Shown: positions 9,466 through 19,764, numbered from the stretch's first letter. The stretch is 64,000 nt of DNA from Bog-473 sp963719485 (GCA_963719485.1 OY970387.1:4154001-4218000), one strand, 5' to 3'. Program-made: numbers and translations. Notes: generated by a model not told the origin, from the sequence alone.

Positions 9466-12083
9466 GGCTGCAGGACCGCTCCATGCTCCGCCGCCACGCT
9501 TCGTTCCGGCGGTTCGTCGACCCCTAGGTAGGCCGCGACGACCTTTGGATCCTCCCTGACCTGGGCAGGACTGCCCTCGCAGATCTTGACCCCGAAATCA
9601 ATCACCACAATCCGGTCGCAGACACCCATCACCATGGCGACGTCGTGCTCGATCAACAGAATGCCGATGCCCCAATCACGCGAGAGCCGGCGAAGCACAC
9701 CTGCGAGCTCTTCGGTCTCAAGATGATTCAACCCCGCAGCTGGCTCATCGAGCAACACGATCGACGGTTGCGCTGCGACGGCTCGAGCGATCCCGACAAG
9801 ACGCCGCTGACCGTAAGATAGTTGCGAGGGCAAGAGATGAAGTGCATCGGACAGCGACAGCTCCCTGACGACGGCATCAACGAAAGGCGTGAGCGGAGTC
9901 CGATCCGGGCGAACCATATTGCGTAGATATGCCAAGCCGTCCCGCGCATCCGACGCAGCACGAAGGTTGTCCAGCACCGACAGGTCTTCGAACAGATCGA
10001 CCGACTGAAACGACCGCACGATCCCTGCTCGAGCTCGCCGGTGGACCCCAGATCGATCAAGCCGTAGATCCCCAAGACTGACCGATCCAGAATATTTGAC
10101 GTATCCCGTCGCGGCATCGACCACGGTACTCTTGCCGGCACCATTGGGACCCACGAGTCCCACGATCTCCCCCGGTTCAATCGAGAGATCGAAATCGCTG
10201 ACGGCAACGACACCACCGAATCGCACGGTGATCCCGCTCATCCGGAGTCCATTCGCCTTGACCCGGGGTGGCGCTACTGATTCGACAGCCTCGGCGCCAG
10301 CTGTTGAGATCGTTTCGACCTGCGCTCGACCGCTCAGGCGACGCACTTGCCACTTTGCAATAGCCCGGGCGACCGGATCGGTGCCAGCTGCCCAGGCGCC
10401 CACGAGTCCATTGGGATTCTGCAACAGGATCAGAATCACCGCGCCTGCTCCGACAAGCGGCAGCCACTTGTCGATGGTGGCGAAGCTGCTCAACGAATAG
10501 GAGATGACTCCGCCTGGGTTCGCGACTGCTCCGACAATCGATCCGACGACGAAGCCGATTCCTCCTATCACGCTGTACATGACGACGTTGATCGACGTGA
10601 AGACGTCGAAATTCGAGTAGACGATGGAATGAACCTGGAAAGCAAGAAGGATCCCGCCCAGGCCGGCAATCGCCGACGAGATCACGAAGGCCGCGAGTTT
10701 TGCACCCCTGACGTTCACGCCGAGCGACGCTGCGGCGCGCTCATTTCCTCGGACCGCTATCAGCCGCCGGCCCGCACGGCCGCGGCGGAGATGTACGACT
10801 GCGACGCCACTGAGTACCAAACATATGAGACAAAACGTGGCATATCGATCGGGGGAGGTCGTCGGGTCGATTGAGAACCCGAACATCGTCAGCTGTCCGA
10901 CATTGACCCCCAGAACTCCGCCCGTCCACGAACTGTTGTCAAAGACCATCTCCTGAGCGGCAAGAGCAAATCCCAAGGTCACGATGGCCAGGGTTACTCC
11001 TCGAGTCCTCAGTGCCGGAATCCCTACCACCAAACCGACGAGACCCGCACCAACGACTCCGGCCAACGCAGACAGGAGAAAGGTCCAGTGCAGCGAGGCG
11101 TCGATACGCCCAGCTATCAGGGCGCCGGCTCCGGCCATCGCCATCGGTGCAAGGGAGAGCTGGCCCGCGTATCCCGTCACCACCGCGACCGACAGAACGA
11201 TCACGGTAAATGCGATCTCAGTCGTGAGCGCAGTGAGCATGCCCGGCGAGCAGACCGTGAAGATCAACGTTTCAACGATGACGAATATCGGAATGATTTT
11301 GCGCCATTGCACCGGACCCCGACCGATGGAAGGAAGGCGTTCAAGTACATGTCCTCGCAGGGGCAGCGTTTCCCCGCGAACAACCAAGACGGCGACAATG
11401 ATGAAGAAGGGCAAAGCGTCCGCGACGCCTGGTGTGGTGACGTATCGGGCGCACTCGGATTGCAGGATGCCCACCAGCACGCCGACCCCGAGAGCCGTGT
11501 AGAAGGAGTTGAATCCGGCCGCGAGCGCGACGGCTAAGGACCCGACCAGAACGAGCGTCAGACCATCGACGGAGAGCCCTGCCATCGGCACGAGCAAAAT
11601 CCCACCCGCCGCGGCGAGCGCGCCCCCTAGGCCCCACGTGATCGCAGCCACGATGTCGGGAGACCAGCCGAGGGCGGCTGTCGCTCTTTCGTTCTCCGCG
11701 ACGGCTTGCGTGACAAGACCCGCCAACGTCTTGCGGCTTCCGAGGTCCAACGCGATCGTGAGGAGAACAGCAATCCCAAGAAGCCAAAGCTGATCTTGCG
11801 GAATGACCAGGCTGCCGAACGTAATCGGGGTCGTGGGCAGCGATGAGGGCACTTGAAAGCTGTTCGATCCATATATGACTTGGAAAAGTGACGTCAAAAG
11901 GCCCAGCACCGCCAGACTTGCGATCAACCGGACCAGGGGTGCTGCTGTTCGCAAGGGCCGCATGACCACGACGTGCGTCACCACCCCCATGACGGAAGTC
12001 ACCAGTACAGAAGCAACGAACGAGAGACCGAATCCCAACTGGTGGTTGACATAGAGCTCGTAATATATGAAGGCGCCCACCAT
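9462..12083 (-). CDS. Fused LivH-LivM-LivG ABC importer (two permeases plus ATPase)
   Basis: One open frame of at least 873 aa holds three proteins that are usually separate. About 1-240 is a LivH-like permease, about 260-580 a LivM-like permease (GYAGQLSLAPMAMAGAGA), and about 610-873 a LivG-like ATPase (Walker A GPNGAGKS, signature LSYGQRR, Walker B IVLLDEPAAG). The listed start at 12083 is the first ATG, but it falls inside the conserved LivH motif. The frame continues upstream through typical LivH sequence (GAGYVLIANGLI, GILNFAQGAFA) to about 12218 with no ATG, GTG or TTG. An ATG at 12229 is one nucleotide out of frame. The real start is therefore a rare codon, or the sequence carries a 1-nt indel. 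Cargo unknown. Confidence 0.85.
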   Translation of the reverse strand: MVGAFIYYELYVNHQLGFGLSFVASVLVTSVMGVVTHVVVMRPLRTAAPLVRLIASLAVLGLLTSLFQVIYGSNSFQVPSSLPTTPITFGSLVIPQDQLWLLGIAVLLTIALDLGSRKTLAGLVTQAVAENERATAALGWSPDIVAAITWGLGGALAAAGGILLVPMAGLSVDGLTLVLVGSLAVALAAGFNSFYTALGVGVLVGILQSECARYVTTPGVADALPFFIIVAVLVVRGETLPLRGHVLERLPSIGRGPVQWRKIIPIFVIVETLIFTVCSPGMLTALTTEIAFTVIVLSVAVVTGYAGQLSLAPMAMAGAGALIAGRIDASLHWTFLLSALAGVVGAGLVGLVVGIPALRTRGVTLAIVTLGFALAAQEMVFDNSSWTGGVLGVNVGQLTMFGFSIDPTTSPDRYATFCLICLVLSGVAVVHLRRGRAGRRLIAVRGNERAAASLGVNVRGAKLAAFVISSAIAGLGGILLAFQVHSIVYSNFDVFTSINVVMYSVIGGIGFVVGSIVGAVANPGGVISYSLSSFATIDKWLPLVGAGAVILILLQNPNGLVGAWAAGTDPVARAIAKWQVRRLSGRAQVETISTAGAEAVESVAPPRVKANGLRMSGITVRFGGVVAVSDFDLSIEPGEIVGLVGPNGAGKSTVVDAATGYVKYSGSVSLGDLRLDRSGVHRRARAGIVRSFQSVDLFEDLSVLDNLRAASDARDGLAYLRNMVRPDRTPLTPFVDAVVRELSLSDALHLLPSQLSYGQRRLVGIARAVAAQPSIVLLDEPAAGLNHLETEELAGVLRRLSRDWGIGILLIEHDVAMVMGVCDRIVVIDFGVKICEGSPAQVREDPKVVAAYLGVDEPPERSVAAEHGAVLQP

Positions 12084-12218
12084 CGCAAAGGCACCCTGAG
12101 CAAAATTGAGGATGCCCGTTCCTCGGTAGACCAGGATCAGTCCGTTGGCGATGAGAACGTAACCGGCACCGACACCCAGACCCAGTAGTGCGAATAAAAG
12201 GAACGTCAGCGGTCTCAG

Positions 12219-12808
12219 ACCTTTCTCATAAATGCTTTATGTCAGAGGGGACCGGCGGCTGAACGCGACCGCACCAATTTCACCGCACGGGCCTCAGGCG
12301 CGCACTTGCCCCACCCTGGCGCACTCTTTGCTGCTCACCCACCAAAAGGGGGCTCGGTGATGCTCCGAAGAACGAGGATCTGGAAGCTGCGTGGTCCTCC
12401 CTCTCCACACCTGATGACGGCCTTTTTTGGCTGCCAGACCTATATAGGCGAACGATAGTTAGCCCGTTCTCAGCCGTCAAGCGTTGGTCCGGCCTGACGG
12501 CGGTGTTGCTTCGGACCTGCTCGAGGCGTGGCGATGGCTGTCAGCGCCTCCTAGAGCCCTGTATTTGACCATTCAGCGTCGTCCCGACGTCGTGTACCGT
12601 AGAACGAGGCAGGGGCGGGGAAACGTCCGTTTCGCGTGTCTCCCTGGCTTTTGATCCGATGGATTCAGAAACATACCCAAATATTCTGAGCGTGCTGGCC
12701 CGTCATGGGCAATTTTTGACGCTCTAGGACGTGGAGGGACATATTGACAAGTAAATGGTGCAGCTACGAGCCGCCACATGGCGGGGATCACCAGCCGGGT
12801 GGCGAGGA
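12219..12808. other. Intergenic region between the liv genes and an SDR gene
   Basis: About 590 bp without a convincing gene. It must hold the divergent promoters of the liv operon (minus) and the SDR at 12809 (plus). The perfect palindrome CCTATATAGG lies at 12439-12448 and is followed by CGAACGA. Nearly the same block, CCTATATAG then CGAACGA, occurs at 22622-22637 upstream of the TetR gene at 21837-22514. The stretch 12250-12430 would be a long leader for the liv genes. I see no riboswitch fold I can name. Confidence 0.4.
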
Positions 12809-13717
12809 ATGAGCGCCGTGCTCGACTTTGACGGGCGTGTGGCCATCGTCACTGGGTCCGGTCGAGGAATCGGGCGCGAAACAGCACTTGGACTGGCACG
12901 ACGTGGAGCTCGGGTGTTGGTCAACGACTATGGAGGTGCCGGCACCACTATGACGGCCGGCACCATTGACGTCGCCGAAGCAGTGGTTGACGAAATCCGT
13001 GCTGAAGGTGGCGTTGCAATTCCCGACGCGTCCAGTGTGGGCACGAGTGTCAGCGCGAACTCGATTGTCGATCACGCCCTGAAGGAGTTCGGCCGTCTTG
13101 ATGTTCTCGTGAACAATGCTGGCGGCTCGGTCAACGCGAGCCTCGACGAGCACACCGACGAGCAGATTGACTCGCTCATGCAGACTCTCCTCTTTGGGCC
13201 ATACTCCCTGATGCGGCGGGCATGGCCGATCATGCGGGAGCAGGGGTATGGGCGAATCGTCAACGTCCTGTCCGGCGCACTCCTTGGCCTTGGAGCTCAG
13301 ACCCCGTACGCGACAGCGAAAGCCGGGCTCATCGGTCTCACCAATTCCGGAGCTTTCGAGGGCGCTGAACTCGGTATATCGGTCAACGGCATCTGGCCAA
13401 ACGCCAACACTCGCCTGATAACAGCTCGGCCCGATTCGCCGTTTTTTAGTCGCCTCAGCCGGTTCGATCCGAATCTCGTGGCGGAAGCCATCATTTACTT
13501 CTGCGCTTCTGAATGCTCAGTAAACGGTGAGATGTTCAGCACGGCAGGCGGGCGAGTAGCCCGAATCGGAATCGTCGATGCGCCTGGGTACTGCAGTGCC
13601 GATCTGACCGCCGAAGACCTTGCCCGGAACATTGAGCAAGCGCGAGACATGACCCAGGCAGTCTTGGTCACCAGCGCCCAAGAGCAGGTCGCACGTTTTC
13701 CCCTACCGGACGCTTGA
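12809..13717 (+). CDS. Short-chain dehydrogenase/reductase
   Basis: A 302-aa SDR. The ATG at 12809 was chosen because MSAVLDFDGRVAIVTG is a normal SDR start and GAGGA lies just before it; a longer frame opens at 12755. Motifs are TGSGRGIG, NNAGG, and YATAK for the catalytic Tyr/Lys. It resembles the MFE-2-like SDR at 2897 (same VNDYGG-type segment after the cofactor motif), so the two may be paralogues acting on different 3-hydroxyacyl-CoA intermediates. It stands 283 bp before the thiolase gene in the same direction. Confidence 0.87.
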   Translation: MSAVLDFDGRVAIVTGSGRGIGRETALGLARRGARVLVNDYGGAGTTMTAGTIDVAEAVVDEIRAEGGVAIPDASSVGTSVSANSIVDHALKEFGRLDVLVNNAGGSVNASLDEHTDEQIDSLMQTLLFGPYSLMRRAWPIMREQGYGRIVNVLSGALLGLGAQTPYATAKAGLIGLTNSGAFEGAELGISVNGIWPNANTRLITARPDSPFFSRLSRFDPNLVAEAIIYFCASECSVNGEMFSTAGGRVARIGIVDAPGYCSADLTAEDLARNIEQARDMTQAVLVTSAQEQVARFPLPDA

Positions 13718-14000
13718 CCAAGAGCACCCCGCAGCCCCCGCCGTTCGCCTGCTGAAGGGCGGTGCGGGCCAGACGTGACCTTGCGCCGGACGAGAGTCAA
13801 ACCCCCGCCGGCCGGCCCGGTTGCGATGACCAGGCTGGGCGCCAGGAACAGGGTCCTCGGTGAGCGCTAACCCGTTCTCACGGCTATCCCCACCGCTCCC
13901 CCGGACGGTCGCTCGGTGTACAATATGCGGGAAACGCTATCTATTTAGCAGCTTACATATTGCCTGGCGTAGCCCTGTGCCGGAAAGGTCCGTGGTCAAG

Positions 14001-15230
14001 ATGAGCGACGTGTACATCCTTGGGGGTTACCAGACAGACTTCGCCCGCCACTTCACCCGCGAGGGTCTCGATATTTCTGACGTAGCCCGCGAAACGGTCG
14101 AGGGAACACTCGAGGCGGCTGCAGTCGATCCGGCCGATATCGACGCCATCCATATAAGCAATGCCTTCGGCCAGCTCTTCGTCCACCAAGGGCATCTGGG
14201 AGCGATGCCCGCCACGGTCGAGGAGTCGCTGTGGGGGAAGCCTTCGTCGTCTCACGAGGCCGCCTGTGCTTCCGGGGGCGTGGCAATCCTTGCCGCGATG
14301 GCAGAGATCGAGTCGGGACGCTACAACCGCATCCTGGTCGCAGGTGTCGAGGTTGAACGCAACGTCGGCGGTGCCGTCGCCTCCGAACACATGGAGGCCG
14401 TCGGCTGGTGGGGCCACGAAGCGGAAGGCCACGAATCGATGGTCTCGGCGTTCAACTGCCTAGCCGAGGAATACGACCGCCGCTATGGCCTTCAATACGA
14501 GCACCTCGGCCACATCGCCGAACTGAACGCATCAAATGCGACTCGCAACCCCCTTGCTCAGACGCGAGACTGGAATCTGGGGTCAGTGAGCTTTTCCGCC
14601 AATGATGCCGCCAATCCGTCGGTCGATTCATGGATTCGTCGAAATGACTGCAGCAAGATCACCGACGGGGGCACGGGGGTGGTCCTTGCGTCACAGGCGG
14701 AGGCCACTGACTGGGCGAAGCATCGTGGTCTGACCCTCGATGCCCTTCCAAGAATCTCCGGATGGGGTCACCATGCAGCTGGTCTCACCATCGACTCCAA
14801 GCTCCGCCGCGCCAACGACGAGCCCTATCTGCTTCCACACGTCCGCGAAGCCGCTACCGACGCTTTCCGACGCGCCGGAATCGCTGGTGTGGACGGGGTC
14901 GATGGAATCGAGACGCACGACTGCTTTTCGATCACCGAATACATCGCCATCGACCACTTTGGAATCAGCGAGCCTGGCGAGGCCTGGAAGGCCATCGAAA
15001 ACGGAGATATCGCACCTGGTGGCCGCTGCCCGATAAATCCCAGTGGCGGCCTGATCGGCGTTGGGCACGCCGTCGGCGCCACAGGAGTGCGCATGGTGCT
15101 TGATGCAGCACACCAGGTGACCTCCGCAGCCGGCGACACTCAGGTCGAAGGAGCCCGCACCTTCGCCACACTCAACGTCGGCGGAAGCGCAACGACCGCA
15201 GTGAGTTTTGTGGTTACAAGCGCTTCCTAA
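14001..15230 (+). CDS. SCP2-type thiolase (acetyl-CoA acetyltransferase family)
   Basis: A 409-aa thiolase-fold protein. I start it at 14001 (MSDVYILGGYQTDF), a standard thiolase beginning; the frame opens earlier at 13860 without homologous sequence. The nucleophile Cys is in HEAACASGG (about residue 90). The C-terminal active-site motifs are ETHDCFSITEY, NPSGG and GHAVGATG. This subfamily cleaves 3-oxoacyl-CoA, often 2-methyl-branched or sterol-derived, or has lost thiolase activity as a lipid-transfer-like protein. All catalytic residues appear present here, so activity is likely. Confidence 0.88.
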   Translation: MSDVYILGGYQTDFARHFTREGLDISDVARETVEGTLEAAAVDPADIDAIHISNAFGQLFVHQGHLGAMPATVEESLWGKPSSSHEAACASGGVAILAAMAEIESGRYNRILVAGVEVERNVGGAVASEHMEAVGWWGHEAEGHESMVSAFNCLAEEYDRRYGLQYEHLGHIAELNASNATRNPLAQTRDWNLGSVSFSANDAANPSVDSWIRRNDCSKITDGGTGVVLASQAEATDWAKHRGLTLDALPRISGWGHHAAGLTIDSKLRRANDEPYLLPHVREAATDAFRRAGIAGVDGVDGIETHDCFSITEYIAIDHFGISEPGEAWKAIENGDIAPGGRCPINPSGGLIGVGHAVGATGVRMVLDAAHQVTSAAGDTQVEGARTFATLNVGGSATTAVSFVVTSAS

Positions 15231-15294
15231 GCGACTGGATCGGCTTCTCCCGGCACTGGAAAGCAGCCAAGTCTCCGTTCATCGATCCGTTTGA

Positions 15295-15324
15295 ACTCCG
15301 AGAGTCCCACTACGGAGTCCTTTT
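15295..15324 (+). terminator. Possible weak intrinsic terminator after the thiolase gene
   Basis: ACTCCG (15295-15300) pairs with CGGAGT (15313-15318), followed by CC and TTTT. It lies in the convergent gap and overlaps the end of the acetoacetyl-CoA synthetase gene. The stem is short, so this is tentative. Confidence 0.3.
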
Positions 15325-17283
15325 GCCACCATTCACTGGGCCGCGGGAATCTGCCAAACTGAAGAACGGATCGAGTGCGTTGCGGTCCGCCAGCGAGCCA
15401 ACGACCTCAGGCCCCACTTTGATTCCACTCAAGATCCGTTTCACTGGGACCTCAAGTCGCTTGCCGGTGATCGTACGTGGGATCACTGCAACCTCGATGA
15501 TTTCATCGGGCACATAACGCGGCGACAGCTTCTGGCGCAGGGTTTTCCTGATGACGTCCCCCATCGCTTCGTCCACTCGGGCTCCTGCAGCAGGCGATAC
15601 AAACAGCACCAGATCGCCGACTCCCCCGTCTGGAGCCTCGAGGTACACGACAAGGCTGTCGGACACCGAAGGTATTTCCTCGATCACGGAGTAGAACTCC
15701 TGAGTTCCCATCCGTACTCCGCCACGGTTCAGGGTGGCATCAGATCGCCCGCTGATCACGGCCGTCCCGTGTCTGCTGATCGTGATCCAGTCTCCATGGC
15801 ACCACACGCCCGGAAATCGCTCAAAATACGCCGCGTGGAGGCGTGAGCCATCCTGGTCACCCCAGAATGCCACCGGCATGGAGGGGATCGGCTGCGTGAT
15901 CACCAGCTCGCCCTGTTGCTCGATGACGGGGAGACCTGCGTCATCAAACGCCTCAACCTTTGTGCCCAGAAACCGACACGTGATCTCTCCCGCACGGACG
16001 GGCAAGAGCGGTGATCCGCCCACAAAGGCGGTACAACAATCCGTTCCCCCACTTACCGAGGCGAGCATTACGTCCGTACTGATGGCGTCGTACACCCAGT
16101 GGTAGAGCTCAGTCGAGAGCGGTGAACCCCCTGAGGACAGAACCCTGAGGTGCGACAGGTCGGTTACGGCCATTGGCCGGACTCCAGCGCGGCGAGCCTG
16201 GAGCAGAAGCGGCGGCGACACACCAAGATGGGTCGTCTTGGTTTCACCAACCAGTTTCCAGAATGCGGCCAGGTCAGGCTGAGTTGGATCGCCATCGAAG
16301 AGGATCGCCCGTGCTCCGCACAGCAGAGTGGACACGCCCACGTTCCAGGTCATCCATGCCGTGGTGGTGGGCCAGAAGACGATGTCGTTGGGTCGGATGT
16401 CGGAGTGCAGGACAAGCCATTTCAGGTGCTCGAGAGTGATACCACCGTGACCGTGCACAATGGGCTTTGGAGGACCTGTGCTTCCAGATGAGAACAGGAC
16501 GCACAGCGGATGATCGAACGGCAGCTCAGCGAATTGAAGGTCCCCCTCTGCTTCCATCACCCATGACCAGGGCAACGCATCCGGAATGGCGGCCGCGCGT
16601 TCTGGATCCAGATAGGAGACGACCACCGTCGCCTCGAGGGAGCTCAACGCCTTTCGGATCGACGCGACCGCAGCAACCCTGTCGACGACCTTCGAGCCGA
16701 ACCGGTAACCATCTACGACAAACAGGACCTTTGGTCCGACTTGTGCAAGTCGGTCCACCACGCTCTCGACACCGAATTCGGGAGCACAGGAGACAAACAC
16801 AGCCCCGAGACTCGCGGCCGCAAGAAAGATCGCCACCGTCTCCGCGATATTCGGCATAAAGGCGGCCACTCGATCGCCGGGTTCTACGCCGAGCTCTACG
16901 AGCCGGCATCTGACCCGAGCCACCTGTTCAGCCAGTTCCCCTCGCGTCAGAGTGAACGATTCCCGCGTCTGCGAGTGCGACTCGAGAACCGGCTCGTGCG
17001 CGGGACCTGCCAACGCCTGTTGCGCATAGTTCAGGGTGCTGTCCGAAAACCACCGGGCCTGCGGCATGGCGTGAGTCGTCAAGACGTCAGTCCCTCGACG
17101 GAAAAAGCCCACGTCGAGAAAGGCTGCGAGCGAGGACCAGAAGGACTCGATGCTTCCCACCGACCAGGCCCAGAGGTCGTCGTATCCGCCCAAGTGGATC
17201 CCGAAGCGCTCCTCGATGAACGACATGTAGCGGCCCATTGAGGTGACGGACCGCGCATCTTCATGCGGCTCCCACACGATCAT
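15310..17283 (-). CDS. Acetoacetyl-CoA synthetase
   Basis: A 657-aa ANL-superfamily ligase with the layout of acetoacetate-CoA ligases. It has the ACAS-type N-terminal cap (MSFIEERFGIHLGGYDDLWAWSV, abbreviated by position 17-40), the P-loop LFSSGSTGPPKPIVHG, the block SGGTDCCTAFVGG, the AMP-site WCHGDW and the C-terminal SGRSDATLNRGGVRMG. The enzyme makes acetoacetyl-CoA from acetoacetate, ATP and CoA. It gives this region a second way to recover acetoacetate besides the CoA-transferase at 29.3-30.7 kb. Confidence 0.92.
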   Translation of the reverse strand: MIVWEPHEDARSVTSMGRYMSFIEERFGIHLGGYDDLWAWSVGSIESFWSSLAAFLDVGFFRRGTDVLTTHAMPQARWFSDSTLNYAQQALAGPAHEPVLESHSQTRESFTLTRGELAEQVARVRCRLVELGVEPGDRVAAFMPNIAETVAIFLAAASLGAVFVSCAPEFGVESVVDRLAQVGPKVLFVVDGYRFGSKVVDRVAAVASIRKALSSLEATVVVSYLDPERAAAIPDALPWSWVMEAEGDLQFAELPFDHPLCVLFSSGSTGPPKPIVHGHGGITLEHLKWLVLHSDIRPNDIVFWPTTTAWMTWNVGVSTLLCGARAILFDGDPTQPDLAAFWKLVGETKTTHLGVSPPLLLQARRAGVRPMAVTDLSHLRVLSSGGSPLSTELYHWVYDAISTDVMLASVSGGTDCCTAFVGGSPLLPVRAGEITCRFLGTKVEAFDDAGLPVIEQQGELVITQPIPSMPVAFWGDQDGSRLHAAYFERFPGVWCHGDWITISRHGTAVISGRSDATLNRGGVRMGTQEFYSVIEEIPSVSDSLVVYLEAPDGGVGDLVLFVSPAAGARVDEAMGDVIRKTLRQKLSPRYVPDEIIEVAVIPRTITGKRLEVPVKRILSGIKVGPEVVGSLADRNALDPFFSLADSRGPVNGGKRTP

Positions 17284-17440
17284 ATTCGTCTCGATCGTGG
17301 TTCCTCAGAATGAGCGATAGCCACAGCGACCGCTCGAATGACGGCGAGATCGCGGGCATCCGCCGGATCGAGTTTCAAAACTGAACCAGCTTCGATCGCG
17401 AACAATGCGAGAGGCGGCGAAACGGCAACCGACTATGGCA

Positions 17441-18625
17441 CTAGCTCGCAGTCGAGAGACGGACGTCTTCGGCTGAGAGGTTAAAGCATCGCATGGCGTT
17501 CTTCCACAAGACATTCTCCAGCTGAGCTGGCGACAGAATCGACAGGCGATTCTCTACGGCATCCTTGATTTCCGCTTCCATCAAGCACACTGGATGGGGG
17601 TAGTCCGTTTCGAACATCACATTGTCAAACGGGTAGTGCGCTCGGGCGTTCTCATACCAAATGTTCACGAACACCTGCCGCCGGAACAGATCGCTCGGCA
17701 ATTCGTCTTCCCGCATTTCCGGGCGCGAGACCCATGGCTGGTACAGACGGTACGCCTCATCAAGGGCCTCTAGCGTGAACGGAACCCATCCCACGCCCGT
17801 CTCGACAATCGCGAAGTTGAGTTTCGGATGACGCTGAAGGATCCCGGACGTCAGGAGATCGCAGGCAACGCTCACGTTCTCGACACATTCCTGACCGAAC
17901 ATGTAGACCCGTATTGCTTCGGGACCCATCATGTCGCTGCGCTCGGGATTGCCCTTCGTTTCGCGCATTCCTCCACTTGCCACATGGAAACTCACCGATT
18001 GCCCGGCGGCCTCAGCCGCCGACCACATGTCGTTCCAATGAGGGTCAGGGAGAATCGGGCAGCCGTGATTCTGGGGCTTGCCCGTCATCACGATCCCCTT
18101 CATGCCAAGTTCCGCTGTCCGCTCGATCTCTCGAACGGCGGCCGGCACGTCCCAGTAGGGAACACAAGACAGAGGGATGAACCGGCCGGGCTCGGTCTGA
18201 TCCCATGAAAGAATCCAGTCGTTGTACGCACGGACGACCTGAAGTTGATATTCGAGGTCTGCGTCGGGGATCATGCGGTAAATGTCAGGCCCCGTGAGCC
18301 CAAGGCTGGGATAGGTCGTCGCCGCTCCGATGCCGAACAAGTCCATCACCTTGGCCCGTTCGGTTGGGTCGTACGCGGAGGGGTGCATGTCAGCGAATCG
18401 CTGCACCATTTTGTAACCGCCCAGCCGCTCCACTGAGCCATCTTCCCGAATCGGGATGACAGATCCGGTCGCGTGCTGAATCGGCACATCTCCGACGAAC
18501 CACCAGTCTTGATGCAGATCTTGGCGATATTTGATGTGCGGAATCATGTCACCGTGCTTGGCGGACAACCTGCTCGTCCACAGATCTGCGGGCTCAAGCA
18601 CATGGGCGTCTGAGTCGATGATCAT
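17441..18625 (-). CDS. Amidohydrolase family 2 (TIM-barrel metal-dependent hydrolase)
   Basis: A 394-aa protein. The start at 18625 follows a strong AGGAGG and gives MIIDSDAHVLEPADLW, where the DAH pair is a metal-binding motif in this family. Later motifs are VSFHVASGG, a histidine ligand region, and FETDYPHP near the C-terminus with the metal-binding Asp. Relatives include decarboxylases and C-C or amide hydrolases that are common in actinobacterial catabolic islands. The reaction cannot be assigned. It is divergent from the enoyl-CoA hydratase at 18976. Confidence 0.87.
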   Translation of the reverse strand: MIIDSDAHVLEPADLWTSRLSAKHGDMIPHIKYRQDLHQDWWFVGDVPIQHATGSVIPIREDGSVERLGGYKMVQRFADMHPSAYDPTERAKVMDLFGIGAATTYPSLGLTGPDIYRMIPDADLEYQLQVVRAYNDWILSWDQTEPGRFIPLSCVPYWDVPAAVREIERTAELGMKGIVMTGKPQNHGCPILPDPHWNDMWSAAEAAGQSVSFHVASGGMRETKGNPERSDMMGPEAIRVYMFGQECVENVSVACDLLTSGILQRHPKLNFAIVETGVGWVPFTLEALDEAYRLYQPWVSRPEMREDELPSDLFRRQVFVNIWYENARAHYPFDNVMFETDYPHPVCLMEAEIKDAVENRLSILSPAQLENVLWKNAMRCFNLSAEDVRLSTAS

Positions 18626-18972
18626 GAGTTCCTCCTGTCTGAGCTGGCACAGCACCCCGTCCATCACAGCCAGCTAGAAATGTTGCGCTGCCGTAAAGCC
18701 GGAGGAGATGAGCACCCTCTTGATTTCGCCATTGTATTATATAGTGGTGGTTGCTGGTCCAATTAGTCCGCTCGCTGCTGATATATGCACACCAGCCGAC
18801 CATCCTGCGCTTGAAGTTGGAGCTTGCGCAGTAGCCGAGTGCCAAGGGGCGGCCCACAGGACATCGGCCAACTGGGGGCCGTCGCGCCAGGTGGCAATGA
18901 ACCTTTACCCGGGTACACGACACCCCAGAGGGTTGCAAACGGTCGAGCCGAAGTTGAGAAGAGAGGCATTCT
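18626..18972. promoter_or_regulatory. Divergent promoter region, amidohydrolase / enoyl-CoA hydratase
   Basis: This 347-bp AT-richer gap separates two divergent genes and should hold both promoters. AGGAGG at 18630-18635 serves the amidohydrolase. On the minus strand, TATAAT within ACTATATAATAC (around 18733-18744) is a plausible -10. GAGAGG near 18960 serves the plus-strand gene. No clear operator was found. Confidence 0.4.
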
Positions 18973-18975
18973 GTG

Positions 18976-19764
18976 ATGGACCTTGACGGATACCCTGGGC
19001 TGCTCCTACGCGAAGAGCCCAACGGCGTGTTGCTCATTACGATCAACCGACCTGAGACGTACAACTCCATCGATGAAGGTCTCCACGACACCCTGGCGGA
19101 TATTTGGTCCCAGATCGATGCTGAGCCGAGTATTCGAGCCACTGTCATAACGGGCGCGGGCAAGGCGTTCTCCGCGGGCGGCAACTTGAAGCGGGATCAG
19201 GAAAACCTCGGCAACTACAAAAACGTCGGTCGGGTCCATCAACAGGCTCGAGACCTTGTTCTCAACATCGTCAATTCGGAAAAGCCCATCATTTCCGCTA
19301 TCAACGGGCCTGCAGTGGGTGCCGGCCTCGCGATCGCGCTTCTCTCGGATATCAGCCTTATTGGGGATCAGACTCGGTTCACTGATGGGCACTCTCGCGT
19401 TGGCTTAGCCGCTGGCGATCATTCGATGATCATCTGGCCGCTTCTGTGCGGCATGGCAAAAGCGAAGTATTACCTGATGACCGCTGATTTCATTGATGGG
19501 CCGGAGGCAGAGCGAATCGGTCTGGTCTCGAAGTGTGTTCCTCAGGATAATTTGCTTGAAGAAGCGCTCGCGGTCGCCCAGACTCTCGCAACGGGGCCTC
19601 AGCATGCGATCAAAGCGACAAAGCGGTCGCTCAATCACTGGCTTCGTAGCGCGCAGCCCATTTTCGAGTACTCCCTTGCCATGGAGATGCTTGATCTCTA
19701 TGGGACCGATGCCCAAGAAGGGTTCGGAGCCATGCTGGAAAAGCGGCCTCCGACCTTCGGCTAG
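18976..19764 (+). CDS. Enoyl-CoA hydratase/isomerase (crotonase fold)
   Basis: A 262-aa crotonase. A GTG at 18973 is an equally possible start. The oxyanion-hole segment is GAGKAFSAGGNLK, and the second is INGPAVGAGLAIALLSD. The segment that normally carries the two catalytic glutamates reads HSRVGLAAGDH, so the usual Glu residues are not obvious. The activity could therefore be an isomerase, a lyase or another crotonase chemistry rather than simple hydration. It converges on the VOC gene with 74 bp between. Confidence 0.87.
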   Translation: MDLDGYPGLLLREEPNGVLLITINRPETYNSIDEGLHDTLADIWSQIDAEPSIRATVITGAGKAFSAGGNLKRDQENLGNYKNVGRVHQQARDLVLNIVNSEKPIISAINGPAVGAGLAIALLSDISLIGDQTRFTDGHSRVGLAAGDHSMIIWPLLCGMAKAKYYLMTADFIDGPEAERIGLVSKCVPQDNLLEEALAVAQTLATGPQHAIKATKRSLNHWLRSAQPIFEYSLAMEMLDLYGTDAQEGFGAMLEKRPPTFG

